21,372 bases of DNA, from assembly GCA_017459485.1 (NCBI GenBank), contig JAFUCW010000332.1:1-21372 (forward strand), in the 5' to 3' direction. Below are positions 15,328 to 21,372 of this stretch, one piece after another. The position numbers were made by a program, and so were the translations under genes. The DNA is from Eggerthellaceae bacterium (lineage in GTDB: Bacteria > Actinomycetota > Coriobacteriia > Coriobacteriales > Eggerthellaceae). A model generated the notes under the pieces. That model was not told where the DNA came from. It saw only the letters and a list, made by a program, of their open reading frames with translations, and made no database searches. Each line of letters opens with the position of its first letter. Within the stretch, counting starts at the first letter, position 1.

Positions 15328-15673
15328 CCAATGTCATTAAGTTAAGGAGGGGTGCCCCGAGACGAACGTCACGGGCAAGGTCTCGAGTGCCGGTATGGCG
15401 CCAGATCCTATGATGCCGAAGTGAATGAGTGTGGCGGCTGTTCCACCAGGGACGGCCGCCACGCATTATTGGGTGCACAGGGGTCGTTGGGCGCCTGGAT
15501 TAATGGCCCCGTTTGCGCATGGGCATCTTTTGCAGCGATGACGAAAAAGACGGCAGGCAATTGCGCCAACGTTACGAAACGTCCTGAGAGACAAAACACT
15601 TCCAGCAAGCGCTTTCCTTCGATCTTGGGTGCTTTGGCAGCATTATTACGGTGTCTTTCAAGGCTCATTTTCC

Positions 15674-15724
15674 AATTATTAGTAATTTCTCACACACTCA
15701 GAATTATTTACTAATCATGATTAT
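15674..15724 (+). promoter_or_regulatory. AT-rich dyad cluster, probable BCCT 3 regulatory region
   Basis: ATTAGTAA (15678-15685) is mirrored by TTACTAAT (15708-15715), and TAATCATGATTA (15712-15723) is a perfect 12-bp palindrome. The TAATC/GATTA half-sites resemble those of the module 1 dyads, but the spacer is 2 rather than 3 bases, so identity of the regulator is uncertain. Confidence 0.4.
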
Positions 15725-15760
15725 TTTTTCGTAGCAGCTTTTTTGCAAGGAAGGTATTCT

Positions 15761-15790
15761 ATGCCTGCGATAGCTCAATACGCCACATAA
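15761..15790 (+). CDS. Possible 9-codon leader peptide upstream of BCCT 3
   Basis: ATG at 15761 reads MPAIAQYAT and stops at TAA (15788-15790). It is preceded by AAGGAAGG (15747-15754) at a good 6-base spacing. Such a strong ribosome site before a tiny frame suggests a leader peptide or the remnant start of a lost gene. There is no run of a single regulatory codon. Low confidence. Confidence 0.2.
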   Translation: MPAIAQYAT

Positions 15791-16040
15791 GCGCATCTTT
15801 CAGCAGATGGCACCATGCGAGAAGGAGAACGTGCTTTAAGGGAACAAAAGCATTCAAGTTCTTGAGCGTTCTGAGGCGTTGGTATTTCTTTCAGGACGTA
15901 ATTCGACACAACAAACAGCTCAAATGCTGATTACAGGCAGTGCCCATCGCGATGGGGTTGGGGAAGCGCATGCCTGTGAGAGATAAGCAGGAAAGACGAA
16001 GGCATAAGGACAAAAACACGAAGAAACAAAAGGAGGACCG

Positions 16041-17660
16041 ATGGAAGACATGAAGGGAACCGTGTCCGAAACCGAATCTAATCCGACTGCTATGCAAGCG
16101 AATGGACCTCAAAAAGACCGCTACGTACTGATAATCTCCGCCGTTATCGTTGCGGTGTTCGTAGCCTTTGGCGCCATAGCGCCTGATACGCTTTCAAGTG
16201 TTGCCAATGTGCTGTTCGACCTGTTTACGGGCAGCTTTGGTTGGCTGTATCTGTTCGTGGTGTTTCTGATGGTCGTCTACGCGATTGCCATAGCGGTGAG
16301 TCGTTTCGGCAACATCAAGCTTGGCCACGACGACGACGAGCCGGAATTCAGCAACTTTCAGTGGTTTGCGCAGCTGTTCGGCGGCGGCATGGGCATTGGC
16401 TTGGTGTTTTGGTCGGTCGCAGAGCCTATCACAGACTTTTTAGCACCCCCTTCCGCCATGCCGGAAACGAACGAGGCCATGCACGAAGCCATGCAGACCG
16501 TGTTTTTCCATTGGTCGATTTCTCCATGGGCCATTTTCGCTGTGGCGGGCCTGGGTTTGGGTTACTTCGCTTTCCGCAAGGACCGGCCCTTCCTGGTAAG
16601 CTCCGCCTTCGAGCCCCTGCTCGGTGAAAAGCGCGTGCACGGGCCAATCGGTAAGGCCATTGACATCTTGGCGGTGTTCGCCACTATCTTTGGCGTTGCC
16701 ACCAGCTTGGGACTGGGCACTATCCAGATGACGGGCGGGTTGGAATATGTGTACGGCATTGAGTCGAACACCTTCCTCATGTGCACGATTATCGCGGTTA
16801 TCACCGCGCTGTTCACGCTGGCGACCATTTCGGGCGTTGGCAAGGCCATGCAGATGGTGGCCAACTTCAAGGTGTATTTGTCGGTGGCCTTCATGGTGTT
16901 CATCTTCGTGTTCGGCGGTGCTGTGTTCATCTGCAACATTCTTGTTACTGACCTGGGCGGATACCTGCAGAACTTCGTGCACAAAAGCCTCTGGATGGAA
17001 AACGGCGAATTCGTGCAGGGCTGGACGGTCTTCTATTGGGCATGGTGGATTGCCTGGGCGCCGTTCTGCGGACAGTTCGTGGCGCGTGTGTCCCGCGGCC
17101 GCACCATCCGCTCTTATCTGCTTGCCGTCATGCTCTTGCCCGCAGGCTTCTGCGTCATCTGGCTGGCAATCTACGGTGGCGCTGCATTCAACCTTAACGA
17201 GCTTACGGGCGGTGCCATTCAGGCTGCTGTTGGCGGAGACAACGGGACAACCATCGCCCTGTTCGCCATGCTCATGGAGCTGCCCGTCTACGTGATCACC
17301 GCTCCGTTGGCGATCATCTTGATCATCGTGTGCTTCTGGGGTTCGGCCAATTCCGCGACCTTCGTTCTGTCGATGCTTACCGACCACGGCAACATGGAGC
17401 CTTCGAAGCCCCTGCGCGCCGGCTGGGGCATTGCTCAGGGAGCCATGACCATCATCTGCATCATCGCAGGGGGCCAGGGCATCCTCACGATTCTTCAGAC
17501 GCGGTCTATCGCTGCGGCCTTCCCCTACATGTTCGTCATCGTCTTCATGGCAGTGGCCATGGTCAAGGCGCTTAAGGAAGACCCGGTGGCGCTAGCACAA
17601 ATTAACCTAAAAGAGAAGCAGAACAAAGAACTGCTATCCGAAGTTGGCAAGCTTGCGTAA
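16041..17660 (+). CDS. BCCT-family carrier 3 (betaine/carnitine/choline type)
   Basis: A 539-residue membrane carrier with about 12 helices. It has GGMGIGLVFWSVAEP in TM3 and QGWTVFYWAWWIAWAPFCG in TM8, followed by VSRGRTIRSY, so the aromatic cage is intact. At the Na2 site it reads C-F-W-G-S (431-435), where BetP has F-F-V-T-S, so the phenylalanine and threonine ligands (recalled as F464, T467) are Cys431 and Gly434. This hints at altered or absent Na+ coupling, as in the exchanger CaiT, by inference. AGGAGG at 16031-16036 supports the ATG at 16041; a second ATG at 16050 is less well spaced. MttB-like 3 follows after 90 bases and is probably co-transcribed, so the carrier likely brings in its substrate. 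Confidence 0.92.
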   Translation: MEDMKGTVSETESNPTAMQANGPQKDRYVLIISAVIVAVFVAFGAIAPDTLSSVANVLFDLFTGSFGWLYLFVVFLMVVYAIAIAVSRFGNIKLGHDDDEPEFSNFQWFAQLFGGGMGIGLVFWSVAEPITDFLAPPSAMPETNEAMHEAMQTVFFHWSISPWAIFAVAGLGLGYFAFRKDRPFLVSSAFEPLLGEKRVHGPIGKAIDILAVFATIFGVATSLGLGTIQMTGGLEYVYGIESNTFLMCTIIAVITALFTLATISGVGKAMQMVANFKVYLSVAFMVFIFVFGGAVFICNILVTDLGGYLQNFVHKSLWMENGEFVQGWTVFYWAWWIAWAPFCGQFVARVSRGRTIRSYLLAVMLLPAGFCVIWLAIYGGAAFNLNELTGGAIQAAVGGDNGTTIALFAMLMELPVYVITAPLAIILIIVCFWGSANSATFVLSMLTDHGNMEPSKPLRAGWGIAQGAMTIICIIAGGQGILTILQTRSIAAAFPYMFVIVFMAVAMVKALKEDPVALAQINLKEKQNKELLSEVGKLA

Positions 17661-17671
17661 GGTGGTATGCC

Positions 17672-17687
17672 CCGGCGTCTTCGCCGG
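17672..17687 (+). other. Small intercistronic hairpin between BCCT 3 and MttB-like 3
   Basis: CCGGCG (17672-17677) pairs with CGCCGG (17682-17687) around TCTT. It has no T-run and lies inside a probable operon. It may stabilise or process the mRNA. Confidence 0.4.
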
Positions 17688-17750
17688 TGTATATAGGTTG
17701 GGACGACCGTAAGATTGGAAATCAAGGAGCCTAGGAGAAAGGAAAAGAAC

Positions 17751-19208
17751 ATGACTAGGATCCCCTGTTTTGACGTGCTCACTCCGGAGCAGGTCGAACG
17801 AATCGACAAGGAGACCATGCGGATCCTCACCGAAGTGGGTTGCGACTTCGAGTACGAACCCGCGCTCGAGGTGTTCCGCAAGGCCGGCGTGCGCGTAGAA
17901 GGCAGCCGCGTTTTTCTGACCGAGGACTTCATTCGCGCCCGCATCGAAGAAGCTCCCAGCGAGTTCACGCTCAAGGCGCGCAACGAAGCGAAGTCCACTC
18001 CATGCCATGACGGCAGCTTCATTCTTACGCCCTCCTACGGCCCTCCTTTCGTCTATACCATCGACGGCGAGTGCTTGACCACCACTTCCGAAGACTACAA
18101 CAATGTGATCAAGCTGACTCACATGTCCGAAAACATCAACCACACCGGCCATAACGTGGTCGAGATGCAGGACTACCCGGACGAGATTCGCCATCTGAAG
18201 ATGATCGAGTCCCACATCAAGTACTCCGACCTGCCCTTCATGGGTGCCACTCACGGCGAATTGTGCGCGCAAGACACCGTGGACATGTGCAAGATCATCT
18301 TCGGTCTTGACGACGACGGCATCAAGAAGACCCCCATCCTGAATTCGCTGATCAACTCCATCACGCCCCTCAAGTACGACGAGCGCATGCTTGGCTCCAT
18401 GATGGTCTACGCAGAGTACGGCCAGTCCAACATGATTTCCTCGCTGGTCATGAGCGGCTCGACGGGCCCGATTTCAATGGTCGAGACGCTTGCCCTGCAG
18501 ATGGCCGAAGTCATCGCCGGCCTGTGCCTGACCCAGATCATCAATCCTGGTTCCCCGGTCATCCTGGGTTCGACCTCCGGTCCGGCCGACATGGCCACAA
18601 TGGCTCTTTCCATTGGCAACGCCGAAGAGGCCCTCTACGCTGGCGCAACTGCCCAGATGGGTCGCTTCTACGGCGTGCCCACCCGTGGCGGCGGCGGCCT
18701 GAACGACTCGATCGCTCCCGACGCCCAGGCGGGCTGGGAATCCATGCTCACGCTGCTCAACCCCGCTGTCACCGGCACGGCGTTCGTGCTGCATGCGGCA
18801 GGCATCATGCACTACTACAATGCCTTCAGTTACGAGAAGTTCATCATCGACGACGAAATTGCCGGTCTGTGCAACAAGTACATCGCTGGCTACAACTTCG
18901 ACGAGGATCGCTTCCTCTTCGACGACGTGGAGGAAGTCGGCCCTGGTGGGCACTTCCTGTATCAGGACTCCACGCTGGACTTCGGCATGGACCATCGCCG
19001 TCCGCTTATCTCCAACCGCGGCACCATCGAGGCGTGGGTGGACGCTGGCAAGCGCACCGCTGCCCAGGTTGCCAAAGAGCGTTGGGAGAAGCAGTTGGCA
19101 GAGTACGAGCGTCCCGAAATGGACAGCGCGGTGGAAAAGGAGCTCAACGACTTCATCACCAAGCGCTGCAACGACCTCATCGGCGAATGCCCTGCGCTTT
19201 ACGAATAA
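17751..19208 (+). CDS. MttB-superfamily corrinoid-dependent methyltransferase 3 (non-pyrrolysine), divergent
   Basis: A 485-residue member of the MttB superfamily with no internal TAG. Shared blocks are an N-terminal EQVERIDKETMRILTEVGCDFEYEPALE, the turn RGGGGLNDS, then DAQAGWESM, and HAAGIMHYYNAFSYEK. It departs from the other two copies where they read TDSK (here NDSI), YES (here WES) and HSAG (here HAAG), so its substrate is probably different. The ATG at 17751 is preferred, with AGGAG and AAAGGA just upstream; the frame extends 12 codons further back through the ribosome site itself. It lies 90 bases after BCCT 3 and is followed by a strong hairpin. A corrinoid partner is needed and is not in the window. 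Confidence 0.9.
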   Translation: MTRIPCFDVLTPEQVERIDKETMRILTEVGCDFEYEPALEVFRKAGVRVEGSRVFLTEDFIRARIEEAPSEFTLKARNEAKSTPCHDGSFILTPSYGPPFVYTIDGECLTTTSEDYNNVIKLTHMSENINHTGHNVVEMQDYPDEIRHLKMIESHIKYSDLPFMGATHGELCAQDTVDMCKIIFGLDDDGIKKTPILNSLINSITPLKYDERMLGSMMVYAEYGQSNMISSLVMSGSTGPISMVETLALQMAEVIAGLCLTQIINPGSPVILGSTSGPADMATMALSIGNAEEALYAGATAQMGRFYGVPTRGGGGLNDSIAPDAQAGWESMLTLLNPAVTGTAFVLHAAGIMHYYNAFSYEKFIIDDEIAGLCNKYIAGYNFDEDRFLFDDVEEVGPGGHFLYQDSTLDFGMDHRRPLISNRGTIEAWVDAGKRTAAQVAKERWEKQLAEYERPEMDSAVEKELNDFITKRCNDLIGECPALYE

Positions 19209-19242
19209 CAAGAGAGCGCAAGCTGCACGTAGCTTTTATATG

Positions 19243-19273
19243 CGAAGGGCGGGCACATTGTGTCCGCCCTTCG
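19243..19273 (+). terminator. Terminator-like hairpin after MttB-like 3
   Basis: CGAAGGGCGG (19243-19252) pairs perfectly with CCGCCCTTCG (19264-19273). A G-T wobble and CAC/GTG extend it to about 14 bp with a 3-base loop. The tail TTATG is only weakly T-rich. Confidence 0.6.
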
Positions 19274-19388
19274 TTATGCGCGCCACATTACGTCCGCCGC
19301 ATCCGCTGCGTCCGCCACGCCTGCCACTCTAGCCACGCCTGTCGTGTCCGCTCCGTCTGCGACATGGGCCCAATGCAGGAAAAGCGTG

Positions 19389-19438
19389 ACGCTGCCCCTC
19401 TCTGCCAGGTCGCACCAAGGCGGAGAGGGGCAGCGTCG
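19389..19438. terminator. Very long hairpin between converging MttB-like 3 and UroD-family genes
   Basis: GACGCTGCCCCTCTC (19389-19403) pairs perfectly with GAGAGGGGCAGCGTC (19424-19438). A T-G wobble and three more pairs bring the stem to about 19 bp with a 12-base loop. It lies in a 274-base convergent gap whose earlier part (19290-19365) is a degenerate run of CGTCCGC/ACGCCTG-like words. A bidirectional terminator is the simplest reading, although T-runs are missing. Confidence 0.5.
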
Positions 19439-19482
19439 TCCATAGGGCCTAAGCCAAAACCTAGCTGAAGGCCCGCAGGGGG

Positions 19483-20499
19483 TTATGCTTCGATTCCGTA
19501 GACGTCCTTGTTGTAGCGGGTGATTTCGTCGTCGATGGTGGGATCGGTCAGCGGGAAGATGCCCGCGTTCTTCAGGCCGCTTGTCAGGTTCGGGATGAAA
19601 TGGCCGCCTGGTCCGTAGGTTTCGCAGGCGCGGCGCGTTTCGACGCGGATTTCTTCTTCAGTCTGATCTTCGCGGTCGATAACCGAGTCAATGCCGCCCA
19701 TGACGACCATGTCGCCTTCAAGTTCCTGCTGGATCTTGACGATATCGTTGCTAGGCAGTACGCCCTGCCATACGTCGATGCCCAGCTCGGCCATGTCGCG
19801 CACGATAGGCTGGCAGAAGCTGTCGGCGTGGTGAATAACGATCACGCCATTGTCCTTCATATAGCCATAGATGCGCTTGTAATGGTCTTGGAAGAATTCG
19901 CGCCAAACCTCCGGCTGGAAGAACAGGTTGTCGTGGCTGCCCCAGTCGTCATGCGAAAGAATGGCGTCGGGATGCAGGTTGTCGACCAGCAACTTGGCGT
20001 AGGTGAAGCGGTATTCGCCGATCACATCGATGAGCTCCTTGGTGTCTTCCGGCTCGAGCAGAAGGTTTGCAAGCGCGTCCTCGAAACCCATAAGGAAATG
20101 GGACTGCTCGAAGATTCCCGTTCCCATGAATCCCATGGACAGCATGCCTTCTGCGCGCACCTGCTCCTGCAGTTCCAGCGCCGGCTTCCAAGCTTCGGGA
20201 TCGGAGCAGTTGGCAACCAGGTCAGGCACGACCACGTGTTCGCGCCATTCGGTGACGTCTTGGACCACGCGCTCTTCGCCCACTGCATGGGGCATGGGAC
20301 CAGGAGCGTCTTCGGGGAACATGATCAGCGTCCCCCAGCGGTCGCGCGTGTTCTTGCCGCGCTGGCGGTTGCCGCGGCAGAACACGTTGATCGGATCGTT
20401 CATGATGGGGCCGAGCGCCTCCCACTGTTTGCACAAGCGGTCGGGCTGGCCGTCTTTTTTGATGGTTTCCAGGAACAGTTCTTTCGGCGTCATGGGCAT
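19483..20499 (-). CDS. Uroporphyrinogen decarboxylase (UroD/MtaA)-family protein, probable methyltransferase-related
   Basis: A 338-residue cytoplasmic protein of the UroD fold family, which includes haem-pathway decarboxylases and the MtaA/MtbA/CmuA methylcobamide methyltransferases. Landmarks are the N-terminal PKELFLETIKKDGQPDR, SHDDWGSHD (182-190), VIHHADSFCQP (221-231) and the C-terminal GGHFIPNLTSGL. The MtaA-type zinc motif His-x-Cys reads HHADSFC here, with no Cys at the expected third position near 300-305, so any metal site would use other ligands (for example His223/224, Asp226, Cys229). It is not a close match to true HemE in these motifs. AGGAG lies 6 bases upstream of the start. 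The neighbourhood of MttB genes suggests a one-carbon or demethylation role, for instance methylcobamide handling; this is inferred. Confidence 0.85.
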   Translation of the reverse strand: MPMTPKELFLETIKKDGQPDRLCKQWEALGPIMNDPINVFCRGNRQRGKNTRDRWGTLIMFPEDAPGPMPHAVGEERVVQDVTEWREHVVVPDLVANCSDPEAWKPALELQEQVRAEGMLSMGFMGTGIFEQSHFLMGFEDALANLLLEPEDTKELIDVIGEYRFTYAKLLVDNLHPDAILSHDDWGSHDNLFFQPEVWREFFQDHYKRIYGYMKDNGVIVIHHADSFCQPIVRDMAELGIDVWQGVLPSNDIVKIQQELEGDMVVMGGIDSVIDREDQTEEEIRVETRRACETYGPGGHFIPNLTSGLKNAGIFPLTDPTIDDEITRYNKDVYGIEA

Positions 20500-20707
20500 G
20501 ATGAACTCCTTACAGGCAAAGTTGCACTATAAGCGCGTGGGGCATGCGCTTGGAAGGTTGCTGTAGCCCGCAGGGTTTGGCGGATGGGCATTTTGCACAA
20601 CGTCAAATCCGCATCAACGTGCATGCAGCAGGTTTTCGTGCTTGTAGATATTAATAGCACGTGTTCTAACAAGGCGAAACGTGCACTTACGACAGAAATA
20701 CTACGAG

Positions 20708-20732
20708 TGCACTGTGCTTAATGCACAGTGCA
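20708..20732. promoter_or_regulatory. Perfect 10-bp inverted repeat, operator candidate
   Basis: TGCACTGTGC (20708-20717) and GCACAGTGCA (20723-20732) flank TTAAT. The position about 50-75 bases upstream of a TATAAT box suits an activator or autoregulator site. Confidence 0.55.
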
Positions 20733-20783
20733 GTAAGGCGAAGTGTGGGCTCACGTGCTATCGCGTTCTGGAAGTGCACACTT

Positions 20784-20789
20784 TATAAT
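20784..20789 (+). promoter_or_regulatory. TATAAT -10 box for the PucR-like gene
   Basis: An exact consensus -10 lies 40 bases before the start codon. No consensus -35 is found at 16-18 bases, where the sequence is GC-rich, so the promoter may need an activator bound to the GTGCAC dyads. Confidence 0.45.
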
Positions 20790-20829
20790 ACGTCGTAGGG
20801 GACAACAAAAAAAGGGTGATACGAAGGGC

Positions 20830-21372
20830 ATGAAGCTATCCCTGAAGCTATTGCACGCAGAACTTGCCGTCCAGTATCCGGGCACGGAGTATCTCCAACG
20901 TCGTGTCGAAGTCCCTCAACTGACCTCCTCTTCAATCATCTCTCCCTTGCATGAGCCAGTTGACGATGTAGTCTACGTCCATGTTCCCTCTGTGTACAAC
21001 AGCGACTACCATGCAACAGCTTCGGTCGTCACATGCGCCCAGCACGTGGACCGCTTCCCATCGTGCGACCTGGTCATTTTGCCCGAAGGGACAGACATTC
21101 TAGAAGTTCCTGCTTTCATGGCTTCGGTGTTCAGCCGCTATTTCAGCTGGTCGGATTCGCTCTACGATGCAATCGCGCGCAGCAACGACCTGCAAACGCT
21201 CATTGACTTGACGGTACCCATGATCAACCAGCCCATGTATTTCGCCGATGCGGGCTGGAAGATGCTTGCCTTCTGGGGTGGCGACATGGTCTACGTCAAT
21301 CCTACGTGGTCATACCAGCTGAAATTAGCCTACCTTCCCTATCATGTGTACCAGGGCATCATCGACGCCGCC
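20830..21372 (+). CDS. Probable PucR-like transcriptional regulator, N-terminal part only (cut by window end)
   Basis: The frame is open from ATG 20830 to the last base, giving 181 residues with no stop. The start MKLSLKLLHAEL, a mid-region VDDVVYVHVPSVYN and CDLVILPEGT, then SLYDAIARSNDLQTLIDLTVPMINQPMYFADAGWKMLAF resemble the N-terminal sensory part of PucR/CdaR-like regulators. The DNA-binding C-terminus would lie outside the window, so the family call rests on the N-terminus alone. GAAGGG directly before the ATG is a weak ribosome site. It is divergent from the UroD-family gene and preceded by GTGCAC dyads. It may regulate its neighbours or itself; this is inferred. Confidence 0.6.
   Translation, partial: MKLSLKLLHAELAVQYPGTEYLQRRVEVPQLTSSSIISPLHEPVDDVVYVHVPSVYNSDYHATASVVTCAQHVDRFPSCDLVILPEGTDILEVPAFMASVFSRYFSWSDSLYDAIARSNDLQTLIDLTVPMINQPMYFADAGWKMLAFWGGDMVYVNPTWSYQLKLAYLPYHVYQGIIDAA

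Larger units (their letters stand above)
15328..16040. other. 713-bp gap before BCCT 3 with no convincing gene
   Basis: The first part (15328-15660) is GC-mixed, with only weak open frames on both strands. A 120-codon frame from GTG 15352 has its AGGAGG only one base away, and its composition does not look like a protein. The middle (15661-15760) is AT-rich and dyad-rich, a likely promoter. The rest is a possible leader of about 280 bases to BCCT 3. Decay of a former gene in the first part is possible but unproven. Confidence 0.6.
20500..20829. promoter_or_regulatory. Divergent regulatory region between UroD-family and PucR-like genes
   Basis: No gene is seen in these 330 bases. GTGCAC occurs at 20681-20686, 20707-20712 and 20774-20779. 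The last lies in the palindrome AAGTG-CA-CACTT (20772-20783), directly before a TATAAT. Confidence 0.6.

Noticed and set aside
15352..15714. Open frame of 120 codons after BCCT 2
   Set aside because: The only ribosome-like AGGAGG is one base from the GTG start, and the product has no domain or protein-like composition.
6587..19208. Pyrrolysine-containing MttB (true trimethylamine methyltransferase)
   Set aside because: All three MttB-family frames are full length without an internal TAG, so the trimethylamine-specific pyrrolysine enzyme is not present here.
1..21372. CRISPR arrays, tRNA or rRNA genes, insertion sequences
   Set aside because: No regularly spaced repeat array, no tRNA cloverleaf or rRNA-like stretch, and no transposase or flanking inverted repeats were seen by reading.

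Overview
The window is GC-rich chromosomal DNA, with AT-rich patches only in a few promoter regions. Its genes look like those of an anaerobic gut actinobacterium of the Coriobacteriia, probably Eggerthellaceae. This is an inference from gene content: a trimeric-type [FeFe]-hydrogenase, several MttB-superfamily methyltransferases without pyrrolysine, BCCT and MFS carriers, and a large PucR-like regulator. A clostridial or other anaerobic host cannot be excluded from sequence alone. Of the 13 genes whose stop lies in the window, 8 end in TAG, 5 in TAA and none in TGA.

Layout. Positions 1-2969 hold the end of hydB and all of hydA, encoding two subunits of an NAD(P)-linked, probably electron-bifurcating [FeFe]-hydrogenase. 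From about 3200 to the end lies what reads as a quaternary-amine (betaine) utilisation island. Module 1 is BCCT carrier 1 (3504-5180), an ornithine cyclodeaminase/mu-crystallin family enzyme (5411-6460) and MttB-like 1 (6587-8011). A MerR-type regulator on the minus strand (8109-9005) follows. Module 2 is an MFS carrier (9479-10810), MttB-like 2 (10912-12408) and a two-cupin protein (12620-13531). BCCT carrier 2 (13759-15327) stands alone. After a 713-bp gene-poor gap, module 3 is BCCT carrier 3 (16041-17660) and MttB-like 3 (17751-19208), facing a UroD-family protein on the minus strand (19483-20499). The start of a large PucR-like regulator (20830 to the window end) is divergent from the UroD gene.

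How it may work together. Each module pairs an uptake or exchange system with a non-pyrrolysine MttB homologue. Characterised relatives (MtgB, MtpB, MtcB, MtyB) move one methyl group from glycine betaine, proline betaine, carnitine or gamma-butyrobetaine to a corrinoid protein. No corrinoid protein, corrinoid activator or MtgA-type methyl-corrinoid:tetrahydrofolate methyltransferase is encoded here, so those must lie elsewhere. Oxidising the methyl groups would release electrons, and the neighbouring hydrogenase is a possible sink; this link is inference. The most distinctive regulatory signal is a 15-bp dyad, GTAAKC-N3-GATTAY, once before BCCT 1 and three times before the cyclodeaminase-family gene. 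It implies a shared regulator for module 1.
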